This document shows, in pieces, positions 30,090 through 39,547 of a DNA stretch of 64,000 nucleotides. Both the position numbers and the translations under genes were made by a program. The stretch is taken from NCBI GenBank assembly GCA_019753105.1, contig JAIELJ010000009.1:124001-188000 (forward strand), read 5' to 3'. Origin of the DNA: Hyphomonadaceae bacterium. GTDB taxonomy: Bacteria > Pseudomonadota > Alphaproteobacteria > Caulobacterales > Aquidulcibacteraceae. Each line of letters begins with the position of its first letter. The stretch's first letter is position 1. The notes under the pieces were generated by a model, which did no database searches, was not told where the DNA came from, and worked only from the letters and a program-made list of their open reading frames with translations.

Positions 30090-31010
30090 ATGGAACCGGA
30101 TTCTGATCTCGCTGCGCTGGCCGTAGCACCGCCTACGCGCGCCGTGCCGCCCGCTGCAAAAGCGCTCGTCTTTTTCAATGAGAAGGCGGGCAGTGTCGGT
30201 CCGAACGATCGCGAGAAGCTCGTCGCTACGCTCAACGATGCCGAGATCGGGCAATACGCGCTGATTGACGCGGAAAAAATTTCGCCGGAGCTATTCGCAC
30301 ACGCCAGCGACTTTGACGTGATCATCGTGCTCGGTGGCGACGGCACTGCGCGCGCGGCCGCAGAACTGGCGCCGCGAGATGGGCCGCCGCTCGTGCTGCT
30401 GCCCGGCGGCACGCTCAACATTTTGCCAAAGGCGCTCTATGGCGAGCTGGCGTGGCCGGAGGCGCTGAAGGCTGCGCTTGAACGTGGTGTCGAGATGCGT
30501 TTGCCGCTGGGCCGCGCGAACGGCGAAGCGTTTTATGTCGCGGCGCTCTTCGGCGGCACGACAATGCTTGTGCATGCGCGCGAGGCTGTTCGTGAGGGTA
30601 GGCCGCTGACGGCATGGCGGCGTCTCCGTGTGGCGTTCCGGCGCTCTTTCATGCGCTCGCTACGCGCGCGCAAAGGCGTGGAGCGCATGAGCAAGGTCGA
30701 AGCGCTTGGCGTGCTGCTGCCGAGTTTCTCTGGGGGCATCGAAGCTGATGATCTTGAATGGGTGCGGCTGGAAGCGCGCCACATCTTCGACCTGGCGCGT
30801 GTCAGCCTACGCGCGATCACAGCCGGCTGGCGCAACGACCCGGCCGTGCAAGTCTCCCATACCAAGAGCGGCGACGTCGATAGCCCGATGGGTTACGTTC
30901 ACGCGACTCTTGATGGTGAACCCCGGCGCTTCTATTCGCGCGTCCACATCAAGTATGACGCCAATGGCCCGCGTGTGTTGGCGCTGACGCCGCAAGAGAG
31001 TGCAACTTAG
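30090..31010 (+). CDS. diacylglycerol/lipid kinase-family protein
   Basis: 306 residues from ATG 30090 (a TTG at 30078 is also in frame). The DAGK catalytic domain is clear: VLGGDGTARAAAELAPRDG, then LLPGGTLNILPKALYG, where GGDGT binds nucleotide and GGTLN is the second loop. A C-terminal beta-sandwich follows. Members phosphorylate diacylglycerol, sphingosine-type or related lipids. Substrate is not predictable. It shares one base with the next gene, a phosphoesterase, so kinase and phosphatase-like proteins may be produced together. Confidence 0.8.
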   Translation: MEPDSDLAALAVAPPTRAVPPAAKALVFFNEKAGSVGPNDREKLVATLNDAEIGQYALIDAEKISPELFAHASDFDVIIVLGGDGTARAAAELAPRDGPPLVLLPGGTLNILPKALYGELAWPEALKAALERGVEMRLPLGRANGEAFYVAALFGGTTMLVHAREAVREGRPLTAWRRLRVAFRRSFMRSLRARKGVERMSKVEALGVLLPSFSGGIEADDLEWVRLEARHIFDLARVSLRAITAGWRNDPAVQVSHTKSGDVDSPMGYVHATLDGEPRRFYSRVHIKYDANGPRVLALTPQESAT

Positions 31011-31825
31011 TGCAGCTTGTTCATCTGACGGATCTGCATTTCGGGTGCGAAGACAAGACAGCACTGGCTGCAGCGGCGCGTTACGTCAGCGAACATAAGC
31101 CGGATGCGGTCATCATCACCGGTGATATTTCTAAAGATGGGCTTGCGTCCGAGCTGAACAATGCTTGCGACTGGATGCGCGACTTGGGCGTGCCCGTGAT
31201 GCTCACGCCCGGCAATCATGACGTCCCGTACTATGAGATGTGGGGGCGGCTCGCCTATCCGTGGAAGCGCTTCGAGCGCGCTGCGGAGGGTATTCAAACT
31301 GCGCCTTGGCATACGGACGCTTGGAGCATCGTGCCGGTCAACACAGCGCGCGCCTGGCAAGTCAGGATGAACTGGGCTCAGGGCGAAATCTCGCGAGGGC
31401 AGACGGCGATCGCTGCTGCAGAGTTGCAGCAGGCAAAGCCCGATGCCTTGCGCATCGTGATCACGCACCATCCGCTCGATTGGCCTAACGACGCACCGAT
31501 CAAGGGTTTGACGCGCGGCGGGCAACGCGCCTTGGACAAGCTTGTCGATGCGGGCGCCGAGCTTTTTCTCGCGGGACATCTCCACTTCGCTTCCGCGCGG
31601 CTTTATCGGCGCAAGGCGCTGAGCGTCGTCAGCGGCACGCTTTCTCAGCGTGTCCGCCATGAACCGTGTGCGTTCACGGTCATTCGGCGTCCGCTGAAGG
31701 ACATTATCGAGACGGAGGTCGTCTACATTGTGCAGGGGCTCTGCGAGACGGCGAGCATCCGCCAGTTCCGGCTGAACGCGCCAGCGGAACCGGGCGCGCC
31801 GGCGGAAATTCACGCGAACGTCTGA
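31010..31825 (+). CDS. metallophosphoesterase (calcineurin-like)
   Basis: 271 residues. All five metal-site blocks are present: HLTDLHFGCED, IITGDISKDGLASE, LTPGNHDVPYY, VITHHPLDWP and LAGHLHFASAR. This pattern is like that of class III cyclic-nucleotide phosphodiesterase-like and UDP-diacylglucosamine hydrolase-like enzymes. There is no signal peptide. The GTG start uses the last base of the upstream stop, so expression is coupled to the lipid kinase. A phospholipid or phosphorylated lipid substrate is an inference from that pairing only. Confidence 0.8.
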   Translation: MQLVHLTDLHFGCEDKTALAAAARYVSEHKPDAVIITGDISKDGLASELNNACDWMRDLGVPVMLTPGNHDVPYYEMWGRLAYPWKRFERAAEGIQTAPWHTDAWSIVPVNTARAWQVRMNWAQGEISRGQTAIAAAELQQAKPDALRIVITHHPLDWPNDAPIKGLTRGGQRALDKLVDAGAELFLAGHLHFASARLYRRKALSVVSGTLSQRVRHEPCAFTVIRRPLKDIIETEVVYIVQGLCETASIRQFRLNAPAEPGAPAEIHANV

Positions 31826-31919
31826 GTCCGAACATCGTGAAGGATCGCACGCTCGTCGCTGAGGGCTGGCACACGATGCATTGAGTGCGCTCACTCACCC
31901 CGGGATCAGGAGTGCGGCG

Positions 31920-33155
31920 ATGAAATCGTATCTGCTTGCGGCAGCGGCTCTTTTTGTGGGTTCGGCGCCGGCGATTGCTCAGGTGCGTTTCGAAGATGTC
32001 ACCCAAACGCACTTGCCGCCACCGCCGCAGAACGGTTTGGCCAGCATGGATGCGGCGGCGGTCGACATCGATGGTGACGGCGATCTCGATCTCATCTTGC
32101 CGCAAGAATGGCGCGCTAATCGCATGCTAATCAACGATGGCGCGGGCCGCTTTACACTGAGACCCAACGCGTTTCCCGCGCCGCCAGCGGCAGAGCTCGT
32201 TCGTCCGGCCCAAATTCAGCAGCCACTTCAGAAGGATTCCGAGGACGTTTCCGTTGCCGATTTCAACGGTGACGGCATTCTCGATATTATCATGGTGGTG
32301 GAGGACGACGTCACGTTCGGCCGCACGAATGTTCACCAGTATTATCGCGGACGCGCTGATGGTTCGTACGAGCGTATCTATGGCGCGTTACCAGATACGA
32401 TCGCCAACGCCGTCGCGCATGCGGATATAAACGGCGATGGCGCGCCCGACGTCATGATCGCCGGCGGCGGTCAGGATCGGCTGCTGATCAATGACGGCGC
32501 TGGCGGCTTTGCAGACGAAACCGCGCAACGTTTGCCGCGCGAGGCGGCGACGGCGCAGGATGTCGAGTTTTTCGACGCGGATGGTGACGGCGACTTCGAT
32601 CTGGTGCTGGGCCTCGAAGGCGGCCACGCGCTTTGGATCAATACTGGCGCGGGCGTGTTCGTGGACGAGAGCCAAGCGCGTCTGCCTCGACCCGGCAATG
32701 TCGAAGCGCGCAAGGTAACGCCCGCCGACATCGATGGTGACGGCGATCTCGATCTTTATTTCGCGCATGTCTCATGGCAGGGCCGCGAACCACAGGACCG
32801 TATCTATATCAACGACGGCCAAGGGCGCTTCACCGATGAAACCGAAGCGCGTCTGGGCGCGGAGGATCGTCTTTCGCTCGACGCCAAGTTCGCCGACCTT
32901 GATGGCGATGGCGATTTGGATCTCGTGCAAGGCAATGCTGGCTCGGTCCGAAGCTACCTGAACGACGGCACGGGCCGCTTTAGCGACGTCACCGAAGCTG
33001 CCTTCGCGTCGCGAGCGGACGTGCCAGGGCTTTCCATCAGCATTGAACTCGGGGACTTCAACGGCGACGGCCGGATCGACATTTTTGTCGGCCAGCTTGC
33101 TAATCCGAATGCGCCGCAATCGTTCGACCGGCTCTTCCTGTCGCGCGAGCGCTAA
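31920..33155 (+). CDS. secreted FG-GAP/VCBS repeat protein
   Basis: 411 residues from ATG 31920, which gives a clean signal peptide (SYLLAAAALFVGSAPAIAQ). The rest consists of about seven repeats with calcium-loop sequences such as DIDGDGDLDLILP, DFNGDGILDIIMV, DADGDGDFDLVLG, DLDGDGDLDLVQG and DFNGDGRIDIFVG. These make a seven-bladed propeller of the integrin-alpha type. No catalytic domain is seen. It is probably an exported, calcium-stabilised binding protein. An in-frame TTG at 31881 would put 13 residues before the signal peptide and is disfavoured. Confidence 0.8.
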   Translation: MKSYLLAAAALFVGSAPAIAQVRFEDVTQTHLPPPPQNGLASMDAAAVDIDGDGDLDLILPQEWRANRMLINDGAGRFTLRPNAFPAPPAAELVRPAQIQQPLQKDSEDVSVADFNGDGILDIIMVVEDDVTFGRTNVHQYYRGRADGSYERIYGALPDTIANAVAHADINGDGAPDVMIAGGGQDRLLINDGAGGFADETAQRLPREAATAQDVEFFDADGDGDFDLVLGLEGGHALWINTGAGVFVDESQARLPRPGNVEARKVTPADIDGDGDLDLYFAHVSWQGREPQDRIYINDGQGRFTDETEARLGAEDRLSLDAKFADLDGDGDLDLVQGNAGSVRSYLNDGTGRFSDVTEAAFASRADVPGLSISIELGDFNGDGRIDIFVGQLANPNAPQSFDRLFLSRER

Positions 33156-33171
33156 TCGCCCGCGACGCACA

Positions 33172-33615
33172 TCACGCGCGTCCCTCGATGGCTTGGCTGC
33201 GCTCGCCGCCAGGTTGGGTGATGCCTTGTAGCGCCTCGCCGGCATTTTCTCCGGAGAGCGTCGCGATGTCGGCGAGTGAGACGATGCCGACCAAACGCTT
33301 GTCGACGTCAACCACGGGCAAGCGACGGACCTGTTTTTCGCCCATGTTGCGCGAGACGTGATCGATATCCTCATCCTCGTGGCAGTAGAGAACGTCAGAC
33401 GTCATCACCTCCCCGACGGTCGTCTCTGGCCCTTTACCGATGGCGATGGCCCGAATGGCGATGTCCCGGTCGGTGACCATGCCGGCTAGCCGGTCGCCGG
33501 CGGCGACGGGGAGGGCGCCCACATCGGCATCGGCCACGAGGCGGGCGGCTTCCTTTATGGTGGTTTCCGGCCCGACGGTCTGGACGTCGCGGCTCATTGC
33601 GTCTCGTACAATCAT
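33172..33615 (-). CDS. CBS-domain pair protein
   Basis: 147 residues made of two CBS domains (about 7-60 and 72-125), with the usual VTDRDIAIRAIA and VDVDKRLVGIVSLADIA. Tandem CBS pairs bind adenosine nucleotides. No effector domain is attached, so it is a stand-alone regulator of the kind common in alphaproteobacteria. ATG 33615 is used; the longer open frame upstream overlaps the rpmF promoter region. Confidence 0.85.
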   Translation of the reverse strand: MIVRDAMSRDVQTVGPETTIKEAARLVADADVGALPVAAGDRLAGMVTDRDIAIRAIAIGKGPETTVGEVMTSDVLYCHEDEDIDHVSRNMGEKQVRRLPVVDVDKRLVGIVSLADIATLSGENAGEALQGITQPGGERSQAIEGRA

Positions 33616-33771
33616 GGGGTTTAAGCTCCCGGAAAGGCTGTTTTGCCCCAGCCCCTGGCCAACGCGACGTTTCGGCAGGGGTTCCGGCAGAACCGAGGCT
33701 TGCCCCAAACCCGGCTTTGGCCTATCAGCCCCGCTTTCCCGGACGCCCCGGGACCCAGGAGTTTACCGGCT

Positions 33772-33954
33772 ATGGCCGTTCCGAAGCGAAAAACCTCGCC
33801 GTCGCGTCGCGGCATGCGCCGGGCTCACGACAAGCTCGCCAAGAATACCTACGTCGAAGACGCGGAATCCGGCGAACTGCGCCGCCCGCACCATATCGAC
33901 CTGAAGAGCGGCCGTTATCGCGGCAAGCAAATCCTGAAGGCCAAGGAAGACTGA
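33772..33954 (+). CDS. rpmF: 50S ribosomal protein L32
   Basis: 60-residue L32 beginning [20 protein letters not shown], the invariant start of the family, and ending [15 protein letters not shown]. This form lacks the four zinc cysteines, as is usual in alphaproteobacteria. AGGAG lies 10 bases or so upstream. A strong hairpin terminator follows. Here rpmF stands alone, not beside plsX as in enteric bacteria. Confidence 0.96.
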   Translation: MAVPKRKTSPSRRGMRRAHDKLAKNTYVEDAESGELRRPHHIDLKSGRYRGKQILKAKED

Positions 33955-33999
33955 CCTCGCGAGGCGCTCGATGCGCCTCGTCAGTGATGCGGTCTTGCA

Positions 34000-34028
34000 G
34001 CCGAGGCTCCCACCGAGCCTCGGCTTTT
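34000..34028 (+). terminator. Rho-independent terminator after rpmF
   Basis: GCCGAGGCT (34000-34008) pairs perfectly with AGCCTCGGC (34016-34024) across a 7-base loop, followed by TTTT. It is the best intrinsic terminator in the window. A smaller hairpin (GAGGCGC/GCGCCTC, 33961-33979) precedes it. It separates rpmF from the enolase promoter. Confidence 0.85.
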
Positions 34029-34058
34029 GCGCGTCTTTTGTCGCGCAGAAAGGGCTGA

Positions 34059-35423
<1,365 letters not shown>

Positions 35424-35469
35424 GAGCGGCTCATTGCGCCAGCGCGAATCTCTTGGCTAATTTTAGTTC

Positions 35470-36528
35470 ATGAGTCTCCCGCGCAGACAGAACCGCTCGC
35501 GAAAGCGAGAACCCGCGTGGGCGTCCTGTTCGGAAGCGGATTTGCTCGCGCTCCGGTTCAAGGATCTGAAGCTTTCCATCTCAGGAACGTGGCTTGAAGA
35601 GCGGCTGGACGCTCTGCACGGGGAGCTAGACGCGCGCGGTATTCGCGTGCGCGCACATGCTTGGCTCTCCACCGAATGGTTCAGCCCGCACGACACGCCA
35701 GGGATCGCCATCCCGTTCTACCTCGCGCACCCGCGGCTGGCGCGGCTTGAACGCAAGATGGTGCTGGAGGTTGAGGGCGGCACGCAGCGCGAGTGCATGC
35801 GCATTCTGCGTCACGAAGCAGGGCACGTGGTGCAGCGCGCCTATGGTCTGCATCGCCGCGCCGCGTGGCGCAAAGTGTTCGGCAGCGCAGCGAAGCCTTA
35901 TCCGGAATTCTATCGCCCGAACCCGACGAGCAAAAATCACGTGCAGCACCTGCGCCGTTGGTACGCGCAGTGCCACCCGGACGAGGATTTCGCCGAGACG
36001 TTCGCTGTCTGGCTGACGCCACGCTCAGGCTGGCGCAAGCATTACGCGGAATGGCCGGGAGCTCTGAAGAAACTTGAATATGTCGATGAGCTTATGAGCG
36101 AACTTGCCGGTGTGCGGCCGCCAGCGAAGCCGCGCACCAAGATGGAGCCGCTCTCGGCGCTCACCACGACGCTTCAGGAACACTATGAAGAAAAGCGAGC
36201 GCGGTTCTCCGTGGAGACACCACACGTGCTCGATCGCGATCTGACGCGGATTTTTTCCAAGGAGAGCCGCAGTCGCGCTGCGCCTCCGGCGGCGTCCCTC
36301 ATTCGCAAGCACCGCAACAAGATCATGCGCTCAGTGGCGCGTTGGTCGGGCGAGTATCCGTTGGCTTTGGATCATGCAATTGACGACATCATCGATCGGA
36401 CGCGCGCTTTGAAGCTGCGGGCGGCGGGCGGTGAAAAGCGCATCCGCGATGAACTCACCGAGTTGCTCACCGCGAAATCTGTGATGTCGCTCTATAGCTC
36501 CGGTCGTCGGCAGACGTTCGCGGTATGA
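35470..36528 (+). CDS. putative zinc metallopeptidase, coupled to ATP-grasp gene
   Basis: 352 residues, not a family I can name with certainty. The zinc motif HEAGH (His115, Glu116, His119) is in CMRILRHEAGHVVQRAYGL. Glu176 in DEDFAETFAVWLTP, 57 residues on, fits the third ligand of a gluzincin. There is no signal peptide or membrane helix, so it is cytoplasmic. The first 15 residues are very basic. The C-terminal 120 residues are helical without a known motif. Its TGA overlaps the ATG of the following ATP-grasp ligase (ATGA). A cytoplasmic peptidase paired with a peptide-bond-forming enzyme suggests make-and-trim processing of a peptide; that is inference. Confidence 0.6.
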   Translation: MSLPRRQNRSRKREPAWASCSEADLLALRFKDLKLSISGTWLEERLDALHGELDARGIRVRAHAWLSTEWFSPHDTPGIAIPFYLAHPRLARLERKMVLEVEGGTQRECMRILRHEAGHVVQRAYGLHRRAAWRKVFGSAAKPYPEFYRPNPTSKNHVQHLRRWYAQCHPDEDFAETFAVWLTPRSGWRKHYAEWPGALKKLEYVDELMSELAGVRPPAKPRTKMEPLSALTTTLQEHYEEKRARFSVETPHVLDRDLTRIFSKESRSRAAPPAASLIRKHRNKIMRSVARWSGEYPLALDHAIDDIIDRTRALKLRAAGGEKRIRDELTELLTAKSVMSLYSSGRRQTFAV

Positions 36529-37553
36529 AAGAGAACCTTCGCGTCCTCGTTCTTTGCCATCCGGACGGCGTGCCGCCGGCGACGATGGAAGGTCTCTCGC
36601 CCAAAGAGATCGACTTCTACAAAACTGAATACGACGTCATCACCACGCTCTGCGAACTCGGCCACGAAGTGCGCGTGTTGGGCGTTCAATACGATCTGAA
36701 ACCGATCCGCGACACGATCGAGGATTGGAAACCGGATGTGGTTTTCAACCTGCTGATCGAGTTTCACGGCGAGGCGGTCTACGGCCAAAACATCGCAAGC
36801 TTCCTTGAGCTGATGCGGGTGCCGTACACCGGCTGCAATCCGCGCGGCCAAGTGTTGGCGCAGGGCAAGGATCTGTCGAAGAAGCTTCTGAAGTACCACC
36901 GCATCGCGACGCCAGCTTTCGCTGTGTTCAATCCAGGGCGCGTTGTGCGCCGGCCGGGTAGGTTGCGTTTTCCGTTGATCGTGAAGAGCACGATTGAGGA
37001 TGCCTCGATGGGTATTTCGCAGGCGTCCGTGGTCGAGAGTGATGAAAAGCTCGCCGAGCGGGTCAAGTTTGTCCACGAACTGTGCGGCACGCCAGCGATC
37101 GCCGAGCAATACATCGACGGTCGCGAGATATATGTTGGCGTGTTCGGCAATGAGCGGCTGAAGGCGCTCCCCGTCTGGGAGTTGCAGTTCGAGAAGCTGA
37201 CACCGGGCACGCTGCCGATCGCGACCGAACGCGTGAAACGAAACATTCGTCACCAAGAGCGCATCGGCCTAGCGCAAGGGCCTGCGCTCGATTTGTCGAA
37301 CGGGCAGGGCAATCGTATTCGCGAAGCCGCGAAGCGCATTTGCCGGGTGCTCGATCTCGACGGCTATTGCCGCATCGACTTCCGCTTGGGGCGCGACGGC
37401 GTGCCGTATTTCATCGAAGCTAATCCCAATCCGGAAATCGCGCGCTCGGAAGAGTTCGCGCAATCTGCTGCGCACGATGGCGTCCAGTATCCCGAACTGA
37501 TCAGCCGCATCCTCGCGCTCGCTATTTCGCGGACGGGCGCTGAGGTGGAATAA
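36525..37553 (+). CDS. ATP-grasp ligase, D-Ala-D-Ala ligase-like
   Basis: 342 residues. ATP-grasp features in order: LIEFHGEAVYGQNIASFLEL and PYTGCNPRGQVLAQGKDLSK (Ddl-type substrate loop region), PLIVKSTIEDASMGIS (ATP lysine 154), AEQYIDGREIYVGVFG (Glu194), YCRIDFRLG (Asp285) and YFIEANPNPEIA (Glu298, Asn300, metal ligands). It is close to D-Ala-D-Ala ligases but lies outside the mur/ftsZ cluster, and its partner is a putative peptidase. It is therefore more likely a ligase for another amino acid or peptide. It ends two bases before a convergent amino acid permease. Confidence 0.75.
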   Translation: MKENLRVLVLCHPDGVPPATMEGLSPKEIDFYKTEYDVITTLCELGHEVRVLGVQYDLKPIRDTIEDWKPDVVFNLLIEFHGEAVYGQNIASFLELMRVPYTGCNPRGQVLAQGKDLSKKLLKYHRIATPAFAVFNPGRVVRRPGRLRFPLIVKSTIEDASMGISQASVVESDEKLAERVKFVHELCGTPAIAEQYIDGREIYVGVFGNERLKALPVWELQFEKLTPGTLPIATERVKRNIRHQERIGLAQGPALDLSNGQGNRIREAAKRICRVLDLDGYCRIDFRLGRDGVPYFIEANPNPEIARSEEFAQSAAHDGVQYPELISRILALAISRTGAEVE

Positions 37554-37555
37554 CG

Positions 37556-38965
37556 CTACTTCTGCGCCAACGCGCTCTTGTGCCCGCCCCAGAGCAGATA
37601 GACCGGTATCCCGATCGCCATCCAAATGAAGAAGCGCACGATCGTCCCTTCGTTGAGACTGGCGAAGAGATAGAGGCAGCCGACAATCGCAAGCGGCGCG
37701 ACGATCCATGCAAGCGGCGTTCGGAACGGGCGCTCACGGCCAGGCTCGCGGCGGCGCAACACCATGAGCGAAAGCGCCACCGCGATGAACGCGGCGAGCG
37801 TGCCGGCATTGGCCAGCGATGCGATCTCACCGAGCGTGAGCAGGCCAGCGAGGATCGAGCAGACGACCGCCGTCAGAATGGTCACAAAGATCGGCGTGCC
37901 TAGCTTGGGATGCACGCGCGACCATGAGCGCGGCAGCAGGCCGTCGCGCGCCATGACGTAGAAGATGCGCGTCTGGCCGTAGAGGAACGCGAGGATCACG
38001 GTTGGGATCGCAATCGACGCGACGCCGCCAATGATGAGGGCCGCTTCTGGCTGGCCGAGCGAGCGCACGATAAGAGCAATCGGCTCGCCGCTGACGGAGA
38101 ACTCGCGGAAATCCATCGCACCGATCGCGGCTGCGCCGATGGCCATATAGAGCAGCGTGCAAATCACCATCGAGCCGACGATGCCGATGGCTAGGTCGCG
38201 GCCGGGGTTCTTGGCTTCTTCGGCCGCGGTGGAGACGGCGTCGAAGCCATAGAAGGCAAAGAACATCACCGCAGCGCCGGCCATGATGCCGATGTTCGTG
38301 CCGGTCTCGGTTGGCGTCGAGCCCCAGCCGAATGGCGCAAACGGCGTGAAGCGCGAGATGTCGAAGGCGGGAAGCGCGATCGCAAGGAAGAGGATCAGCG
38401 CGGCGATCTTGGCGACGACGAGAATGGAATTGATCCAGGCGCTCTCGCGCGTGCCCAAGATGAGCAGTCCCGCCACGACAAAGATGATGAAGATCGCCAG
38501 CGGATTGATGTGCAGCGCGTGGCCGGCGACTTCGCCGAGCTGAATCATCTGAGGCACATCGATGCCCCACCCGGTGAGCACGCCGGAGAAATAGCCGGAC
38601 CATCCAACGGCCACAGCACTCACGACGACCGAATACTCCAAGATCAGCGCCCAGCCGACGATCCAACCGACGAGTTCGCCAAGGGCTGAGTAGGAATAGG
38701 TGTAGGCGCTGCCCGAGGCGGGCATCATTGTCGCGAGTTCGGCGTAGCAGAGCGCGGCGCACGCGCAGACGATGCCGGCTACTGCAAACGAAACGATAAT
38801 GCCGGGCCCGGCCATACCAGCGCCCTGGCCAATCAGAGCATAGATGCCCGCGCCGACGATGGCGCCAACACCAAGCGCTAAGAGATGCGGCCACGAAAGC
38901 GTGCGCTTCAAATCTTGATGCTGCGGCGCCTCGATGGGCTTCCGCCGGTTCCAGAACGCCATCAT
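37556..38965 (-). CDS. APC-superfamily amino acid permease
   Basis: 469 residues with about twelve membrane helices. The N-terminal signature LALGVGAIVGAGIYALIGQG (helix 1 with the unwound GxG substrate site), CYAELATMMPASGSAYTYSY, and AFYGFDAVSTAAEEAKNPGRD mark the cationic amino acid transporter/YfnA branch of the APC superfamily. Specificity is not determinable. A double ATG opens the protein. The gene is divergent from ftsB across a 291-base regulatory region. Confidence 0.85.
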   Translation of the reverse strand: MMAFWNRRKPIEAPQHQDLKRTLSWPHLLALGVGAIVGAGIYALIGQGAGMAGPGIIVSFAVAGIVCACAALCYAELATMMPASGSAYTYSYSALGELVGWIVGWALILEYSVVVSAVAVGWSGYFSGVLTGWGIDVPQMIQLGEVAGHALHINPLAIFIIFVVAGLLILGTRESAWINSILVVAKIAALILFLAIALPAFDISRFTPFAPFGWGSTPTETGTNIGIMAGAAVMFFAFYGFDAVSTAAEEAKNPGRDLAIGIVGSMVICTLLYMAIGAAAIGAMDFREFSVSGEPIALIVRSLGQPEAALIIGGVASIAIPTVILAFLYGQTRIFYVMARDGLLPRSWSRVHPKLGTPIFVTILTAVVCSILAGLLTLGEIASLANAGTLAAFIAVALSLMVLRRREPGRERPFRTPLAWIVAPLAIVGCLYLFASLNEGTIVRFFIWMAIGIPVYLLWGGHKSALAQK

Positions 38966-39058
38966 TCCCCCCGTTTGCCCATAAGCTTAAGAGGAGGCGG
39001 CGCCATTGCGCCAGAGCGGCCCGAAGACTGCGTAGAGGTGAGCAAATCTGCCAGCACC

Positions 39059-39074
39059 GCAAAAATATTTTTGC
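39059..39074. promoter_or_regulatory. perfect 16-bp palindrome, candidate operator
   Basis: GCAAAAATATTTTTGC reads the same on both strands, with an all-A/T core of 12 bases in a GC-rich genome. It lies about 95 bases before the permease ATG and 183 before ftsB. Its T-run end is also the right arm of a second inverted pair (TGAGCAAA / TTTGCTCA). No T-tract follows outside the stem on either strand in a way that would make it a strong terminator. Confidence 0.5.
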
Positions 39075-39085
39075 TCAGCGCCAGG

Positions 39086-39227
39086 GACTCCATCTGGGAG
39101 TCGCCCGACTAGCGCTCCACCACATCTTGGGGCGATTTGCTAAATCGCTGATTCACAACGATTCTTTGGACTCGTTTTGTTCCGCAAGCCCCTGATTCCG
39201 TAAAGATTTCATTAAGGATCGGGACTC
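39086..39227. promoter_or_regulatory. cluster of seven GANTC (CcrM-type) sites before ftsB
   Basis: GANTC starts at 39086, 39098, 39150, 39160, 39169, 39194 and 39223. A single site would be expected about every 300 bases at this base composition. CcrM methylates GANTC in alphaproteobacteria, and GcrA uses methylated GANTC in promoters of cell-cycle genes, including division genes. The last site is 30 bases before the ftsB ATG. Confidence 0.65.
39132..39148. promoter_or_regulatory. inverted repeat GCGATTT-GCT-AAATCGC
   Basis: Perfect 7-base arms with a 3-base spacer, directly before the densest part of the GANTC cluster. This size and symmetry fit a dimeric repressor or activator site. No regulator is assigned. 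Confidence 0.4.
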
Positions 39228-39256
39228 ATTTTGCCCGCCTCTAAGAGGTCGGTTCG

Positions 39257-39547
39257 ATGGCGAAACACGGCGCAACGGCGCTCAGTATCGGGTTGGGGGC
39301 AGCAATCCTGTACCTCGGCGCGCACGCCGTTACGGGCCGCCAGGGCCTCGTCGCGTACGTAGATCTGCAGGCGCAGCAACGTACCCTGGAGAGCCGCCTC
39401 GATGCGGTTGAGGCCGAGCGCGCTGAGCTTGAAGCGCGCGCCGCGCGCCTGCGGGCTGAGACGCTCGATCTTGATTACCTCGACGAGCGGGCGCGCGTGA
39501 CGCTTGCCGCGGGCGACAGTGAAGAGATCGTGTTCGCGCTCGACTAA
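39257..39547 (+). CDS. ftsB: septum formation initiator FtsB/DivIC
   Basis: 96 residues: a short cytoplasmic start, one membrane helix (about 9-27), then a periplasmic coiled coil with heptads from residue 37 (QQRTLESRLDAVEAERAELE) and the family ending LDYLDERARVTLAAGDSEEI. FtsB joins FtsL and FtsQ to signal activation of septal synthesis by FtsWI. The place between eno and pdhA is standard in alphaproteobacteria. Four-base convergent overlap with the TIR gene. The promoter is rich in GANTC sites. Confidence 0.92.
   Translation: MAKHGATALSIGLGAAILYLGAHAVTGRQGLVAYVDLQAQQRTLESRLDAVEAERAELEARAARLRAETLDLDYLDERARVTLAAGDSEEIVFALD

Larger units (their letters stand above)
38966..39256. promoter_or_regulatory. 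divergent regulatory region, permease / ftsB
   Basis: 291 bases without a credible gene, AT-richer than its surroundings. It holds a perfect 16-base palindrome (39059-39074), an inverted pair TGAGCAAA/TTTGCTCA (39039-39046 and 39070-39077), a second inverted repeat (39132-39148), seven GANTC sites (39086-39227), TAAA-N7-TTAA (39201-39215, one mismatch from a CtrA box) and TGATTCACA (39149-39157, close to the Caulobacter DnaA box). The motifs are seen; the regulators are inferred. Confidence 0.6.

Noticed and set aside
36525-37553. Calling the ATP-grasp gene ddl
   Set aside because: It is not near murC/ftsQ genes and is coupled to a peptidase; the true D-Ala-D-Ala ligase is expected elsewhere.
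37827-39062. 411-codon open frame in another frame of the permease region
   Set aside because: Composition is Arg/His-rich and unlike any protein family; the permease frame has twelve membrane helices and family motifs.
38966-39256. Chromosome replication origin
   Set aside because: GANTC sites and a near-DnaA box are present, but there is no cluster of DnaA boxes and no hemE, dnaA, parA or gidA neighbour; promoter control of ftsB explains it better.
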